Below are positions 8,640-18,093 of a DNA stretch of 64,000 nucleotides, one piece after another (position 1 is the stretch's first letter; each line of letters starts with the position of its first letter). Below the pieces are notes generated by a model. That model was not told the origin of the DNA and did no database searches. It saw only the letters and a program-made list of their open reading frames with translations. The stretch lies in NCBI RefSeq assembly GCF_014250515.1, contig NZ_CP060202.1:3531001-3595000 (forward strand), written 5' to 3'. The position numbers were made by a program, and so were the translations under genes. Source of the stretch: Hymenobacter sediminicola (GTDB lineage: Bacteria; Bacteroidota; Bacteroidia; Cytophagales; Hymenobacteraceae).

Positions 8640-9977
8640 TTAAGCAGGCTCTTTGTGTGTGGTCCGGACGCCGATGCAATGGTAAGCAAAGCCCAGCTCC
8701 TTCAGTTCGGCCGGATCGTAGATGTTGCGGCCGTCAAAAATAACCTTCTGCTTCAGCAGTTTGCCCACTACTTCAAAGCTCGGAGAACGGAACTCAGGCC
8801 ACTCCGTCACGACGAGTAGCGCGTCAGCGTCTACAAGGGTGGAGAACTGGTCTTTGGCGTAGGTGATACGGTCGCCGAGCGAGTGTTTCGCTTCTTCCAT
8901 AGCCACTGGGTCGTAGGCCGAAACGGTACAGCCTTCCGCCAATAGCTTCTCAATAATAACCAACGATGGTGCTTCCCGCATGTCGTCGGTTTTAGGCTTG
9001 AACGACAATCCCCATACAGCCAACTTCTTGCCGGCTAGGTTATTGCCGAAATGCTTTTTTACTTTATCGAACAGCACTTCCTTCTGCGCCTCATTTACGC
9101 TTTCTACGGCCTGCAGCACTTGCATCTGGTAGCCGTTTTCGGCAGCCGTTTTGATAAGAGCTTTCACGTCCTTAGGGAAGCACGAACCACCGTAGCCGAT
9201 GCCGGGATAGATGAATTTGGTGCCAATCCGGGCATCGGAGCCAATGCCTTTGCGTACCATGTTCACATCAGCACCCATGATTTCGCATAGGTTGGCAATG
9301 TCGTTCATGAACGATATTTTCGTGGCCAGCATAGAGTTGGCCGCGTATTTCGTCATTTCCGCCGACGGAATATCCATGAAAATGATAGGGTGCCCGTTGA
9401 GCAGGAACGGCTTGTAAAGCTTGCGCATTACTTCCTCTGCCCGCTCCGACGAAATCCCTACTACAATCCGGTCTGGCTTGAGGAAGTCGTCGATGGCCGC
9501 GCCTTCTTTCAGGAATTCAGGGTTAGAAGCCACATCGAACTCCACCGAAGCATTACGCTTGGTTAAAGCCTTTTCCAGTTCAGCCCGGACCTTGGCGGCC
9601 GTACCTACCGGCACGGTGCTTTTAGTAACGATGACGCAATAATCCGTCAGGTTTTCGCCGATGCCACGTGCTACGGCCAGCACGTATTTCAGATCAGCGG
9701 AGCCATCTTCGCCGGGGGGTGTTCCAACAGCAATAAAGGCTACGTCCGCATCCTTGACAGCCTCCGCCAGGTTGGTAGTGAAATGCAGGCGGCCAGCGCC
9801 CACATTGCGGTTCACCATTTCTTCTAGGCCTGGCTCATAGATTGGTAAAATGCCTTGCTTCAGATTATCAATCTTTTTCTGGTCGATATCGATACATGTT
9901 ACTTCGATACCTACTTCGGCAAAGCAAGTACCTGTAACCAACCCAACATAGCCGGTGCCTACTACTGCGATTTTCAT
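8640..9977 (-). CDS. ugd: UDP-glucose 6-dehydrogenase
   Basis: Oxidises UDP-glucose to UDP-glucuronate with two NAD+. It has 445 residues: an N-terminal Rossmann domain beginning KIAVVGTGYVGLVTG, a linking helix with KYAANSMLATKISF, and the catalytic GYGGSCFPKD with Cys266. The C-terminal UDP-binding domain carries WGLSFKP and DDMREAPS. It starts 23 bp after the asnB stop and is followed by uxs, so a single transcript asnB-ugd-uxs is likely. Confidence 0.95.
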   Translation of the reverse strand: MKIAVVGTGYVGLVTGTCFAEVGIEVTCIDIDQKKIDNLKQGILPIYEPGLEEMVNRNVGAGRLHFTTNLAEAVKDADVAFIAVGTPPGEDGSADLKYVLAVARGIGENLTDYCVIVTKSTVPVGTAAKVRAELEKALTKRNASVEFDVASNPEFLKEGAAIDDFLKPDRIVVGISSERAEEVMRKLYKPFLLNGHPIIFMDIPSAEMTKYAANSMLATKISFMNDIANLCEIMGADVNMVRKGIGSDARIGTKFIYPGIGYGGSCFPKDVKALIKTAAENGYQMQVLQAVESVNEAQKEVLFDKVKKHFGNNLAGKKLAVWGLSFKPKTDDMREAPSLVIIEKLLAEGCTVSAYDPVAMEEAKHSLGDRITYAKDQFSTLVDADALLVVTEWPEFRSPSFEVVGKLLKQKVIFDGRNIYDPAELKELGFAYHCIGVRTTHKEPA

Positions 9978-10000
9978 GGAACGTGGAAAGAGCGAAAGAT

Positions 10001-11941
10001 CTATTGCGTAACTGTTTTAACGGTCTGCGCGACGGGAGCCATCATGTAGCGTTTCCACCAGTGCTGGAACACAATGAGAGCCCAGATGCGGGCATGCACG
10101 TCGCCGGGGCTGCGCGAGAACAACTGTGTTTTCAGGGCCCGAATGGCATCAACGTCGAATACTCCCTGCGCTTCAATGAAGCCATCGGAGAGCAAATCGT
10201 CCTCAATCAAGGGGCGCAGTTCGCCGCGGAACCACTTGAGCAGTGGCACTTCGAACCCATGTTTCGGGCGCTTATATAGCTCCTCGGGCAGCAGAGAACG
10301 GAAGGCATCCTGCACAATACGCTTCTTCATTTTCGCGTCGATTTTGCTTTCGACGGGCAATGAGAAGGCGAAGCGCACTACGTTGGGGTCGAGGAAAGGC
10401 GGGCGCACTTCCAACGAGTTGGCCATGCTCATCATGTCCACCTTGGCCAACATGTCGTAGGGCAGCACCAGCGTGGTATCAGTGAGCAGTACTTCGTTCA
10501 GGTCGCCATCAGCGTGCAGATTCTCCAGAATGTCCTTGCGGCGCTTCTCGGCCAGCTTCTTGCCTACTTTGCGGCGAGAAGCTGCACTAAGCAGGCTGCG
10601 CGAATCTTTTTCGGAGGCAAAGGAAGCCCAGTCCCAGTATCGGTCCTTAGGGCCGCTGAGCATGCCGCGCGAGAAGCGCTGAAACTGCCGTACACGGTTG
10701 CCGAAGAAGGAATTGCGCGACTTAGGCAGAATATCCCACAGCAGGTTGAGGCCCGTTACGGCTTCGGCCTTGAAGCCGCCCTGCCGAACCTGAAACTCGC
10801 CCATGTGCTTGTTGTAGCCCGCAAACAATTCATCGGCTCCGTCGCCGGATAGGGCCACAGTAGCCTTTTCACGGGTGCGTTTGCTGAGAATGTACACCGC
10901 CAGCGCCGATGAATCGGCAAAAGGCTCGTCGATGTAGTCGAGGACGTCGAAGATATGGTCGTAGAGGTCCTGGTTGGTGAGCGAAAAGACCGTGTGATTG
11001 GTCTTGTAGCGCTCCGCTACCAGCTTAGCATACTTCGTTTCATCAAAGAAAGGCTCGTCGCGGTAGCCAATACTGAACGTGTTCAGGTGGTCGGTGTGGC
11101 GCGAGGCCAATGCTACCACGACACTTGAGTCGATGCCGCCGCTGAGAAAGGCCCCTACCGGTACGTCGGCCACGAGGCGGCGTGCGGTAGCATCATCGAG
11201 CAGCTCAACCAACTTGGTTTGCTGCTGCTCATACGTCAGCTTGTTTTTCTCAACCTTCTTCGGGTCGTAGGGCACTTTGTACCAGCGCTTGCGCACCACC
11301 TTCTTTCCTTTAATGAAAAGATAGTGGCCGGGCAGCAGCTTCTTCACACCTTTGAAAATGGTAGCCGGACCAGGAATGTAGTTGAGTTGTAGATAGTGGC
11401 TCAGGGCTACATAGTCGAGCTTGCGCGGGATGCCAAGTGCCATCAACGACTTCATTTCAGAAGCGAAGAACAGCTTGTCTTCGTCGCGGTAGATGAGTAC
11501 AGGCTTCTCCCCCATCCGGTCGCGGGCAATGAAGAGCGAGTCCTCTTCCTTATCGTAGATAGCCAGCCCAAAGAAACCATTTAGCTTCTTCAGAAAGCCG
11601 CGACCCTCCGTGATGTAGAGGCGCAGAATAACCTCCGTATCGGTCTGGGAATGAAACTTATGGCCTTTTTTTACAAGGCGCTGACGCAACTCGCGGAAGT
11701 TGAAAATTTCGCCGTTGAAGACGATAGTGTACCGCCCCGACTCGTCAGTCATGGGCTGGTTACCATCGGCTGAGAGGTCGAGAATGGCAAGGCGCCGAAA
11801 GCCGAGGCCACAACGGTCGTACACGAAGTGCCCCTGCGAATCGGGGCCACGGCTGACAATGGCATCAGTAGAAGCCGGCAGCGCGGCCAGCGCGCTACGG
11901 CCTGTGTCAGTGAAGGCGAATAATCCGGTGATTCCACACAT
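10001..11941 (-). CDS. asnB: Asparagine synthetase (glutamine-hydrolysing)
   Basis: Makes asparagine from aspartate, ATP and glutamine. The protein is 646 residues, the longer bacterial class B form. The N-terminal amidotransferase domain starts MCGITGLF with the nucleophile Cys2. The synthetase domain has the PP-loop FLSGGIDSS and later LSGDGADELFAGY. Paralogues of this size are common in exopolysaccharide loci, where they may amidate sugars or proteins; here it heads an operon with ugd and uxs, so a dedicated polysaccharide role is possible but unproved. A -7-like element sits a few bases upstream of the ATG. Confidence 0.93.
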   Translation of the reverse strand: MCGITGLFAFTDTGRSALAALPASTDAIVSRGPDSQGHFVYDRCGLGFRRLAILDLSADGNQPMTDESGRYTIVFNGEIFNFRELRQRLVKKGHKFHSQTDTEVILRLYITEGRGFLKKLNGFFGLAIYDKEEDSLFIARDRMGEKPVLIYRDEDKLFFASEMKSLMALGIPRKLDYVALSHYLQLNYIPGPATIFKGVKKLLPGHYLFIKGKKVVRKRWYKVPYDPKKVEKNKLTYEQQQTKLVELLDDATARRLVADVPVGAFLSGGIDSSVVVALASRHTDHLNTFSIGYRDEPFFDETKYAKLVAERYKTNHTVFSLTNQDLYDHIFDVLDYIDEPFADSSALAVYILSKRTREKATVALSGDGADELFAGYNKHMGEFQVRQGGFKAEAVTGLNLLWDILPKSRNSFFGNRVRQFQRFSRGMLSGPKDRYWDWASFASEKDSRSLLSAASRRKVGKKLAEKRRKDILENLHADGDLNEVLLTDTTLVLPYDMLAKVDMMSMANSLEVRPPFLDPNVVRFAFSLPVESKIDAKMKKRIVQDAFRSLLPEELYKRPKHGFEVPLLKWFRGELRPLIEDDLLSDGFIEAQGVFDVDAIRALKTQLFSRSPGDVHARIWALIVFQHWWKRYMMAPVAQTVKTVTQ

Positions 11942-11949
11942 AGAGCCCG

Positions 11950-11957
11950 CAAAAGTA
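11950..11957 (-). promoter_or_regulatory. Candidate -7 element (TACTTTTG) of the asnB operon
   Basis: Minus-strand TACTTTTG fits TAnnTTTG and ends 8 bases before the asnB ATG, implying a very short or absent leader. No clear -33 TTTG box is seen. Confidence 0.4.
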
Positions 11958-12069
11958 CGAAGTATCGGCAGACTTGTTGGCCCTATATGCGGAACGACAC
12001 CGGCCCGGCAACCAAAGGCCTACCACCTTAGTACACTCTGTAGTTTCCACTCTCAGTTACCGTCTGATT

Positions 12070-12570
12070 ATGAATCTTCAGGAAAATATGGACCTCCAGC
12101 AACAATTTGAAGCCGCCGTATCGCGCGTAGATGGCCTGCCAGGCGACAAAGCCGCGCCACACATGACGGAGCTATATGGCCTCTACAAGCAGGCTACCGA
12201 AGGCGACCATGACGCCAAACGTGACGAAGTAGGCGACGAAATGCCTGATAACCCGAATGGTCCTGAAGGCATGTCGCAGGCGCAATGGGACTCCTGGAGT
12301 AAGTTTAAGGGGGTCGAACAGGACGAAGCGCGTCGCCAATATATTGATAAGGTGAACGAACTAGCTGGCCCGGTTGGCGAAAAGCCTACCATTATTACGG
12401 GCAGTGGCCAGCCAGCTACCGGTTCCCAGGTAAATCCGCCTTCGGATAGCAACAGCACAACCGCACAGCAGCCAGATGCGGGGCCAGGTGTTTCGCAGGG
12501 TGGCCTGCGCGGTGATATTACGGCGGGCGCACCCTATGGCGGCGAGGACCGCCTGAAAGATGTGCAGTAG
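12070..12570 (+). CDS. Acyl-CoA-binding protein with a disordered C-terminal tail
   Basis: An ACBP-fold protein binding long-chain acyl-CoA esters in the cytoplasm. Residues about 10-95 match the four-helix ACBP pattern: FEAAVSRVDGLPGD, LYGLYKQATEGD, the WDSWSKFKG helix and QYIDKVNEL. The remaining 70 or so residues are rich in Gly, Pro, Ser, Thr and Gln, with no fold apparent; they extend the usual length of about 85-90. The frame is open upstream to 11974, but the domain starts just after the ATG at 12070. The gene is divergent from asnB and ends at a hairpin terminator. Domain assignment is by motif reading. Confidence 0.8.
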   Translation: MNLQENMDLQQQFEAAVSRVDGLPGDKAAPHMTELYGLYKQATEGDHDAKRDEVGDEMPDNPNGPEGMSQAQWDSWSKFKGVEQDEARRQYIDKVNELAGPVGEKPTIITGSGQPATGSQVNPPSDSNSTTAQQPDAGPGVSQGGLRGDITAGAPYGGEDRLKDVQ

Positions 12571-12595
12571 TAGTTGACTTACTTGTGCTTGGTTA

Positions 12596-12626
12596 CAGCC
12601 CGCTTCGTGTAATACGGAGCGGGCTG
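12596..12626 (+). terminator. Hairpin terminator after the acyl-CoA-binding protein gene
   Basis: CAGCCCGCT pairs with AGCGGGCTG (12596-12604 and 12618-12626), with four more pairs inside the loop, followed by GTGCTTTTAG. Confidence 0.65.
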
Positions 12627-12678
12627 GTGCTTTTAGTGGCAGTATACCTAGCCATATTTTGGCTATTTTCGGCCATCC

Positions 12679-14658
12679 ATGACCTACCCTGCCTCCCTAC
12701 GTGTTTTGCTAGGCCTTTGCTGCTCAGCCAGCCTATTTACGGCCTGTACCCCCTCCTCGCCTACAACTGCTGCAACTGCTCCAGTAGCTGTAGCCCTCAA
12801 TCGATTTGCGGATGCCACACTGCGCCAAATAGCTACCGCGCAGGATGAGCGTAACACCACTGCCCTGCTGCCCTACCTACTGAGTCCTGAGGCACGCTAC
12901 CGGCAGGCGGCAGCACTAGCGCTGGCTTCGGTACAGGACAAAGCGGCTACCCAGCCCCTGCTACCGCTACTGAAAGACACTGATGCTGCGACCCGGCGTG
13001 CGGCAGCCTATGCGCTGGGGCAGATTGGGGACAGCACCGCCGTGGAGCCACTGGCCTATTACATTGTAACTGCTCCTACCCCAGTACAAAGACGTTATCT
13101 GTCGGAGGCCCTAGGCCGGTGCGCGACCCGTACGTCGCTACGGATGCTGTGGCGCAGCGCGGCCACTCCCGACACAATTTTATCGGCGGGACAGGCGTGG
13201 GGATTATTCCGGGCTGGGAGCCGAGGTATTACGTCGGAGGCAGCCGTAGCGCGAGCAGTGGCACTGCTGGAGGCAAGGCAGCCACTAGCAGCCCGCCAAG
13301 GTGCCGCTTTCACGCTGGCCCGTACGCCTCGCCTCGATCTTACCGCATACCAGTCGGCTCTTGTTACAGCCACCACCGACTCCGATCCGACAGTTCGGGC
13401 AATGGCAGCCAGCGCCCTTGGCAAGGTGAAATCTTCTGGAGTGGCGGCTATCCTTACAACCCTAGCACGGCGTGACGCTGATCACCGCGTGCGGGTAAGT
13501 GCGCTACGGGCCATGAATGCCACCATATATGCTCCGGTGAAGGAAACCGTCTGGCAGGCCCTCACCGACCCCAGCAGCCAAGTAGCCGTGACGGCCGCCG
13601 AGTTCTTCCTGACACATGCTACCGGAGAACCCGGCATCCTCTTTTTAGAAAAAGCCAATAAGATCAGCAACTGGCGAGTACGGTCTACGCTGCTGGCGGC
13701 TGCTCTGAAACTGGGAGGTGCAGAGCGCAATGCCATCCGGACGGCCGTGCAGCAGCGCTACTCAGCTGCCACCGACCCTTACGAAAAAGGCTACCTGCTG
13801 AAAGCGCTGGGCGAGGACCCGGCGGCATATGAGTTTGTGGAGCAAGCCACGTTTGCACCGGGCCAACCGCTGGTGGTAGGCTCCTATGGAATGGAAGCTC
13901 TGGTAGCCATGCGCCGCCTCTCCGCCTTCCCGGAAGCACAACAAGCTGCTTTTGCCCTCACACTGCGGCGCGCTCTGGCCGGCGGCGATGTTACAGTGAT
14001 GAGCACGGCGGCCGAGGCCTTACGTGATCCACAGCTTGATCTGCGACGGCTGCTTCCCAATCCTGATTTCATTGTAGCGGCCCGCGACAAGCTAGTTTTG
14101 CCCCGCGACCTGGAGGCATGGCAGTCGTTGCAGCAAACCATCGACTATCTGCAGAAAATCCCTGCTACGCCTGTGCCGGTTGCCAAAGCCGCCAGCCACC
14201 CGATTGACTGGGCAGTAGTACAAACGATACCGGCGCGGCAGCGGGTAATAGTGCACACTACCCAGGGCGACGTGACTATGCAACTGCACGTGGAAGACGC
14301 ACCAGGCTCGGTGTCCAGCTTCGTGCAGCTTGTGCAGCAGGGTTTCTACAATGGCCGGTTCTTTCATCGGGTAGTGCCAAACTTTGTAGCGCAGGGTGGC
14401 TGCCCGCGCGGCGACGGTTCCGGCAGCACCGATTACAATCTACGTTCTGAATTCGGCGACCTGCACTATGGTGAAGGCGCCGTAGGTCTCGCCTCAGCCG
14501 GCAAAGACACCGAAAGCTGCCAGTGGTTCATCACCCACGCCCCTACTCCGCACCTCGATGGCCGCTACACCATATTTGCCCAGGTGGTGCAGGGCATGGA
14601 CGTCGTGCAGCGGCTTGATATCGGGGACAAAATCACGCGGATCGATCTGATTCGCTGA
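12679..14658 (+). CDS. Lipoprotein with HEAT repeats fused to a cyclophilin peptidyl-prolyl isomerase
   Basis: A 659-residue envelope protein. A lipoprotein signal ends at the LFTAC box (Cys22 or so). Residues about 45-330 contain HEAT-like helical repeats (for example RRAAAYALGQIGDSTAVEPL and VRAMAASALGKVKSSGVAAI). Residues about 522-659 are a cyclophilin domain with FHRVVPNFVAQGG, SAGKDTESCQWFIT and HLDGRYTIFAQV; as in many bacterial cyclophilins, His stands where the human enzyme has Trp121. It should assist folding of exported proteins, with the HEAT part as a binding platform (inference). It is a single-gene unit: terminators lie on both sides, and the downstream cupin gene is convergent. 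Confidence 0.88.
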   Translation: MTYPASLRVLLGLCCSASLFTACTPSSPTTAATAPVAVALNRFADATLRQIATAQDERNTTALLPYLLSPEARYRQAAALALASVQDKAATQPLLPLLKDTDAATRRAAAYALGQIGDSTAVEPLAYYIVTAPTPVQRRYLSEALGRCATRTSLRMLWRSAATPDTILSAGQAWGLFRAGSRGITSEAAVARAVALLEARQPLAARQGAAFTLARTPRLDLTAYQSALVTATTDSDPTVRAMAASALGKVKSSGVAAILTTLARRDADHRVRVSALRAMNATIYAPVKETVWQALTDPSSQVAVTAAEFFLTHATGEPGILFLEKANKISNWRVRSTLLAAALKLGGAERNAIRTAVQQRYSAATDPYEKGYLLKALGEDPAAYEFVEQATFAPGQPLVVGSYGMEALVAMRRLSAFPEAQQAAFALTLRRALAGGDVTVMSTAAEALRDPQLDLRRLLPNPDFIVAARDKLVLPRDLEAWQSLQQTIDYLQKIPATPVPVAKAASHPIDWAVVQTIPARQRVIVHTTQGDVTMQLHVEDAPGSVSSFVQLVQQGFYNGRFFHRVVPNFVAQGGCPRGDGSGSTDYNLRSEFGDLHYGEGAVGLASAGKDTESCQWFITHAPTPHLDGRYTIFAQVVQGMDVVQRLDIGDKITRIDLIR

Positions 14659-14667
14659 ACTCAAGCA

Positions 14668-14722
14668 CACGAAAAGGCCCGGCCACTCCTGCTCGAAACA
14701 GAAACGGCCGGGCCTTCTCGTG
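14668..14722. terminator. Bidirectional terminator between convergent genes
   Basis: Arms 14668-14684 and 14706-14722 pair over 17 bp with one mismatch (core AAGGCCCGGCC), with an A-tract on one side and a T-tract on the other. It serves the cyclophilin gene (+) and the cupin gene (-). Confidence 0.75.
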
Positions 14723-14731
14723 CAATCTTGG

Positions 14732-15070
14732 CTATTTGTCGCGGCCGTGTACTTGGGCGGGTGGCGAGGTGGCTTCTACGGCCGAAAATGCTTCCAGTAT
14801 TTTGTAGGTATGCTTAGAGCCTTTGGGCACCACCCAAGAGTTGCCGGGTTCCAGTAGCACCATCTGGCCTTCCAGATGCAGTTCGGCGCGACCTTTTAGC
14901 ACATAGCCTACCGTTTCGTATTGGCGGCTGGCCGATTCCTTGGGCTCTCCGGGCTGCTCATTTTCCCATAGTCGCATGGACACCTGCGTACCGGAAGCCA
15001 GGTATTTTTCACCATCCGGGCCCTTGGGCGAATGCGCCGAATCTATTTTAGTAATGGTGGAGTCAGCCAT
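14732..15070 (-). CDS. Small cupin-domain protein
   Basis: A 112-residue single-domain cupin. The two cupin motifs can be traced as ETVGYVLKGRAELHLEG (about 51-67) and GNSWVVPKGSKHTYKI (about 76-91); the metal-ligand His/Glu set is only partly present (Glu and one His). No catalytic role can be named. It is monocistronic, convergent with the cyclophilin gene and divergent from cysE with about 190 bp between. Confidence 0.7.
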   Translation of the reverse strand: MADSTITKIDSAHSPKGPDGEKYLASGTQVSMRLWENEQPGEPKESASRQYETVGYVLKGRAELHLEGQMVLLEPGNSWVVPKGSKHTYKILEAFSAVEATSPPAQVHGRDK

Positions 15071-15261
15071 AATACGGGTCTTAAAAGATGAGAAAAAGAT
15101 TGGCCTATAGAGCAGGCTAGTTGCAAACGCAGCACATAGAATACAGGTTGCGCTGGCTATGGTACCCGGAAACTTTCTGTATAGTGCGTAGTTAAGTGAT
15201 ATTGCGAAGTGGCTTTTGGTAGTCCTTCCGGCTCCGGTGGCGTGGCCACATCTGCTCTGCT

Positions 15262-16104
15262 ATGTCTTTTTCTTCCGATTCTCCTTTTGTACGGGCTTTG
15301 GCGCGCGCGCACCAGCAGGTAGCAGCCCCACTGCCAGCCGCGGCTTTCTGCCAGCTGGCTGAGCAGTTGCTGCACTTGTTGTTTCCTGAGCGCGCCAGCA
15401 AGCCGTTGCTAAGGGCCGACTCTATTGCCGCAACCCTAATTCAGCAACAAAACGACCTTGCTGCGTTGCTGACCCACGTGCAACTGCCCGAGGCGACGCC
15501 AGCCGCCACTGCGGCACTACTCATGGCCCGCTTGCCGCATCTGCGCGACGCGCTGCTGCACGATGCCGCTGCTATTGCGGCCGCCGATCCGGCAGCCCAG
15601 GGCACGGAGGAAGTTATCAGCACCTATCCGGGTTTCTACGCAATTGCCATGCACCGCATTGCGCATGCCCTATATCAGCTGCAGGTTCCGCGAGTGCCCC
15701 GCATCATCAGCGAGTATGCGCACCAACGCACCGGCATTGATATTCACCCGGGTGCCCGTATCGGTATGGCGTTCTGCATCGACCACGGAACCGGGCTCGT
15801 TATCGGCGAAACGGCGGTTATCGGGTCCTACGTCAAGATATTTCAGGGCGTTACGCTGGGGGCGCTGAGTGTGACGAAGGAGTTGCAAGGCATCAAGCGC
15901 CACCCCACCATCGAGGATCATGTGGTGATTTACGCCGGCGCTACTATTTTGGGGGGCAATACAGTAGTAGGCAGCCACAGCATCATTGGGGGCAACGTAT
16001 GGCTCACCGACAGCGTGCCGTCGCACTCCCGGGTGTACCACCGCGCCCAAATCCACGTCACCCGTACCGAAGACCCTACCGCCGACATCATGTTTTCCAT
16101 TTAA
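15262..16104 (+). CDS. cysE: Serine O-acetyltransferase
   Basis: Acetylates L-serine to O-acetylserine, the first step of cysteine synthesis. It is 280 residues: an N-terminal helical domain with [14 protein letters not shown], then a left-handed beta-helix of hexapeptide repeats. Key landmarks are DIHPGARIG, the catalytic [15 protein letters not shown] and GVTLGAL. The ending lacks an obvious extended CysE tail of the E. coli kind. It is followed after 87 bp by cysteine synthase, so the two cysteine steps are adjacent. Confidence 0.92.
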   Translation: MSFSSDSPFVRALARAHQQVAAPLPAAAFCQLAEQLLHLLFPERASKPLLRADSIAATLIQQQNDLAALLTHVQLPEATPAATAALLMARLPHLRDALLHDAAAIAAADPAAQGTEEVISTYPGFYAIAMHRIAHALYQLQVPRVPRIISEYAHQRTGIDIHPGARIGMAFCIDHGTGLVIGETAVIGSYVKIFQGVTLGALSVTKELQGIKRHPTIEDHVVIYAGATILGGNTVVGSHSIIGGNVWLTDSVPSHSRVYHRAQIHVTRTEDPTADIMFSI

Positions 16105-16191
16105 CTCAATGCGTAAGTAAAGCGTCTGCCAACCCATAGTAAGCGTGGAAGCACTTTAGCTTAGGCATTCAACCATTCACACTCTGCACCT

Positions 16192-17115
16192 ATGAAAGCT
16201 CATTCCATTCTGGATACCATCGGCAATACGCCGCTATTGCGCCTCAACAAGCTATTCGCCAGCCGTCCGGATGTGGAGGTATGGGTAAAGCTGGAACGCG
16301 CCAACCCCGGCGGCAGCATCAAGGACCGGATTGCGCTGAGCATGATTGAGCAGGCCGAAAAGGATGGCATTCTGACTCCTGACTCGCTGATTGTAGAGCC
16401 TACTTCCGGCAACACGGGCGTAGGCCTAGCTATGGTGGCCGCCGTGAAAGGCTATAAGCTGACACTGGTAATGCCTGAGTCGATGTCGATTGAACGCCGC
16501 CGCCTGATGGCCGCTTACGGCGCCAATCTGGAATTGACTCCCCGCGAGAAAGGTATGAAAGGTGCCATCGAAAAGGCGCACGAACTGGTGCGTGATACTC
16601 CCGGCGCCTGGATGCCAATGCAGTTTGAAAACCCCGCCAACATCAGAGTACACGCCGAAACCACCGCTCAGGAAATTCTGCGTGATGCGCCGGAAGGCGG
16701 CTTCGACTTCCACATCACCGGTGTGGGCACTGGCGGCCACATCACGGCCGTGACGGAAGTGCTCAAGCCACATTTCCCCAACATGAAGACCTTTGCCGTA
16801 GAGCCCGAGCTTTCCCCGGTTATCAGTGGCGGTGCGCCTGGTCCGCACCCGATTCAGGGCATCGGAGCGGGCTTTATCCCGGCTAACCTGCATACCGAAG
16901 TACTTGACGGCACTATTCAGGTGTCGCAGCAGGCTGCATTTGATATGGCCCGCCGCGCCGCTCGTGAGGAAGGCCTGTTTGTGGGCGTATCGTCGGGAGC
17001 GTCATTGGCGGCCGTGGCCCAGAAGCTGGACGAAGTGCCACAGGGTGGCCGCGTGCTCACTTTCTGCTACGATACCGGAGAGCGGTATCTGTCGGTAGAA
17101 GGCCTCTTTGTATAG
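16192..17115 (+). CDS. Cysteine synthase (O-acetylserine sulfhydrylase)
   Basis: A PLP enzyme combining O-acetylserine with sulfide (or thiosulfate in the CysM subtype). It has 307 residues. Visible are the opening [10 protein letters not shown], the cofactor lysine in NPGGSIKDR (Lys44), the substrate loop [11 protein letters not shown] and [10 protein letters not shown] for the phosphate, and GVSSGAS near the end. The sequence has features of both CysK and CysM (for example the ERANPGGS segment), so I leave the symbol blank. It is likely co-transcribed with cysE. Confidence 0.92.
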   Translation: MKAHSILDTIGNTPLLRLNKLFASRPDVEVWVKLERANPGGSIKDRIALSMIEQAEKDGILTPDSLIVEPTSGNTGVGLAMVAAVKGYKLTLVMPESMSIERRRLMAAYGANLELTPREKGMKGAIEKAHELVRDTPGAWMPMQFENPANIRVHAETTAQEILRDAPEGGFDFHITGVGTGGHITAVTEVLKPHFPNMKTFAVEPELSPVISGGAPGPHPIQGIGAGFIPANLHTEVLDGTIQVSQQAAFDMARRAAREEGLFVGVSSGASLAAVAQKLDEVPQGGRVLTFCYDTGERYLSVEGLFV

Positions 17116-17216
17116 CATTCCTATCGCCTCAATGAACCTGCCTTTACTACAGGCAAATGCTGTGAGCAATTGTAGCTGCTCTATAGCGTTTTGATAAACT
17201 GTATCTATCTGATTTC

Positions 17217-17711
17217 TTAGAGGTAGAAATAATACTGGAAACGCAGAGCCGGGAACATGCTTCGGTATCGGTCACGGCTCTGCGGTATCAGCATGAAACC
17301 GCCTACATCGACAGTCAGGCCGCTAGTAGCGTGGCGGGATGGGAAATCAGCGCCCACTGACAAAGTGAGTGCCCCCTCGTCGCCATGAGGAAAATAAGTA
17401 GCCCCTTGCCGGAAAAACCAGCTCCGCCTTTGCACGAGTCTGTGGTTTGAGCCGAAATAGAATCTATGCTCTGCGCTCAAAGCGGGCCATATCATTCCCC
17501 ATGATGGCCCAGCCCCGGCCGCTACTCCAAACTGGCTATGTGACCCCAGGTCCACATTCAGCCCAACGTGCAACAACTCTGGACCAGCAATTCCCAGGGC
17601 GCCGCGGAAACGGGACAACGTATCAGTTTGGGCCCAAGCCATACTAGGAGCCAAGCACAGAAGGCTGGCACTCCCAATGATTTTCACAGTTTCTGTGAGA
17701 GCAAGTGACAC
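17217..17711 (-). CDS. Small exported protein, probable outer-membrane beta-barrel
   Basis: Unrecognised family, 164 residues. A signal peptide ending at AWAQ is followed by alternating polar and hydrophobic strands (for example VGLNVDLGSHSQFGVAAGAG) and a terminal aromatic strand FQYYFYL, typical of a C-terminal beta-signal. Size suggests an eight-stranded barrel. It is monocistronic, convergent with cysteine synthase, with an AT-rich upstream region containing an inverted repeat. Confidence 0.6.
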   Translation of the reverse strand: MSLALTETVKIIGSASLLCLAPSMAWAQTDTLSRFRGALGIAGPELLHVGLNVDLGSHSQFGVAAGAGPSWGMIWPALSAEHRFYFGSNHRLVQRRSWFFRQGATYFPHGDEGALTLSVGADFPSRHATSGLTVDVGGFMLIPQSRDRYRSMFPALRFQYYFYL

Positions 17712-17734
17712 TGACGCGCATCAAAGTGAACAGA

Positions 17735-17762
17735 ATATTAAAATAGCTAATTATTTTAATAT
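17735..17762. repeat. 11-bp-arm AT-rich inverted repeat upstream of the small barrel gene
   Basis: ATATTAAAATA (17735-17745) and its complement (17752-17762) flank six bases. It lies 24 bp upstream of the 17711 start, in the promoter position. It could be an operator or simply AT-rich promoter DNA. Confidence 0.4.
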
Positions 17763-17815
17763 ATACTAATCAGATACGCAGTTCCACTACGCCAGATGCT
17801 GTAGTGTTAAAAGCA

Positions 17816-17845
17816 AAAAGCCCGACCAATTGGTCGGGCTTTTTA
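17816..17845 (-). terminator. Terminator of tRNA-Ala
   Basis: A 30-base perfect palindrome (AAAAAGCCCGACC, then AATT, then its complement ending in TTTTT) starts one base after the tRNA 3' end. Confidence 0.85.
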
Positions 17846-17846
17846 G

Positions 17847-17921
<75 letters not shown>

Positions 17922-18034
17922 TTTTGTAAGAGCCATCCGCCAGTTGCGTTTGGTGTGACAAAAGTACGGCGCGTTTCGGGTTCTGCAAGTATGCCAGCGA
18001 AAAAAACCGAAAAAACTTTACGCTCCAGACACAA

Positions 18035-18069
18035 AAAAAGCGGCTGGAGAAGCTCCCCAGCCGCTTTTT
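18035..18069 (-). terminator. Terminator of the TonB receptor/DUF4397 operon
   Basis: AAAAAGCGGCTGG (18035-18047) pairs with 18057-18069, ending in a T-run. It lies 25 bp past the DUF4397 stop, reading on the minus strand. Confidence 0.8.
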
Positions 18070-18093
18070 CAACTTAACCTAAGTCAGGTTCAA

